Source of the DNA: Polynucleobacter sp. JS-Safj-400b-B2
GTDB taxonomy: Bacteria > Pseudomonadota > Gammaproteobacteria > Burkholderiales > Burkholderiaceae
Assembly: GCF_018881975.1 (NCBI RefSeq)
Contig: NZ_JACVPJ010000015.1
Coordinates: forward strand, 1-43,997
Direction of reading: 5' to 3'
Length of the DNA stretch: 43,997 bases
Part shown: one piece after another, positions 43,875-43,997 of the stretch
How positions within the stretch are numbered: the stretch's first letter is position 1
Layout of the letters: every line of letters begins with the position of its first letter
Translations under genes and position numbers: made by a program
Notes under the pieces: generated by a model
The model's input: the letters and a program-made list of their open reading frames with translations, nothing else
Told to the model about the DNA's origin: nothing
Databases searched by the model: none

Positions 43875-43997
43875 GGAAGCGCAGATTAAATCAAAATTAG
43901 CCTGAAGAGCGCCGCAAAAATATCCCCATATTTAATTTTTACGAAGACAGTCTGATTTTTCTAAGATTTGGCGCTAATTTCCCTTCTCTGAGTTGCC

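Noticed and set aside
1..43997. CRISPR arrays, insertion sequences, tRNA or rRNA genes
   Set aside because: No regularly spaced repeats, transposase motifs or cloverleaf sequences were noticed on either strand; a covariance-model search would be needed to exclude an RNA gene with certainty.

Overview
The window looks like a chromosomal stretch of a free-living freshwater betaproteobacterium of the Burkholderiaceae, most likely Polynucleobacter or a close relative. This is inferred from protein character, moderate GC (judged by eye, not computed), short intergenic gaps, and familiar Burkholderiales gene orders: ugd-rfaE1-rfaD-comEA-cysM-mltB, rpsP-rimM-trmD-rplS, and cobD-like/rsgA/M48/orn/mog/pmbA. 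No tRNA, rRNA, insertion sequence, prophage or CRISPR array was recognised.

Layout. 1-5.5 kb: end of UDP-glucose dehydrogenase, the ADP-heptose kinase and epimerase genes for LPS inner core, a ComEA-like helix-hairpin-helix protein, cysteine synthase B and, convergent with it, lytic transglycosylase B. 5.6-11.7 kb: a five-gene acyl-CoA oxidation block (histone-deacetylase-like hydrolase, acyl-CoA synthetase, EtfB, EtfA, DmdC-type acyl-CoA dehydrogenase). 11.8-12.8 kb: two small envelope proteins on the minus strand. 13.0-15.3 kb: the ribosomal/tRNA-methylation operon. 15.3-16.1 kb: a CoA pyrophosphatase gene split by a frameshift at an eight-G run. 16.1-21.9 kb: CobD/CbiB-family protein, RsgA, M48 protease, oligoribonuclease, Mog and PmbA, tightly packed with overlapping or nearly abutting ends. 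22-27.3 kb: transport genes (TRAP binding protein, Nramp-like, TauE-like, dicarboxylate symporter) and an esterase.

27.3-33 kb is the most accessory-looking part: two unrecognised small proteins, then a three-gene unit of a TIGR03643 protein, an iron-sulfur bacterial cryptochrome/(6-4) photolyase and a 56-residue DUF2256 zinc-finger protein. It continues with a Gly/Tyr-rich secreted protein, a glutathione transferase, and a minus-strand pair of SbtA-type bicarbonate permease and a double-zinc-ribbon protein (probably DUF6671). 33-36 kb: CaiB-type CoA transferase, HMG-CoA-lyase-like enzyme and VOC protein, perhaps one small carboxylic-acid catabolic pathway. 36-38.6 kb: a cyanide-insensitive-type bd oxidase operon with a 43-residue DUF2474 subunit. 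38.7-42.5 kb: exported protein, ClC antiporter, beta-barrel-like protein, zinc alcohol dehydrogenase. 42.5-44 kb: a cold-shock protein gene with a terminator-like hairpin in its leader, a second-type IF-1 gene, and a gene-poor end.

The best candidates for under-described biology are the photolyase gene with its two small companions, the SbtA/zinc-ribbon pair in an apparent heterotroph, the poly-G frameshift in the Nudix gene, and the leader hairpin of cspA. All functional links beyond family recognition are inference; no database search was run.
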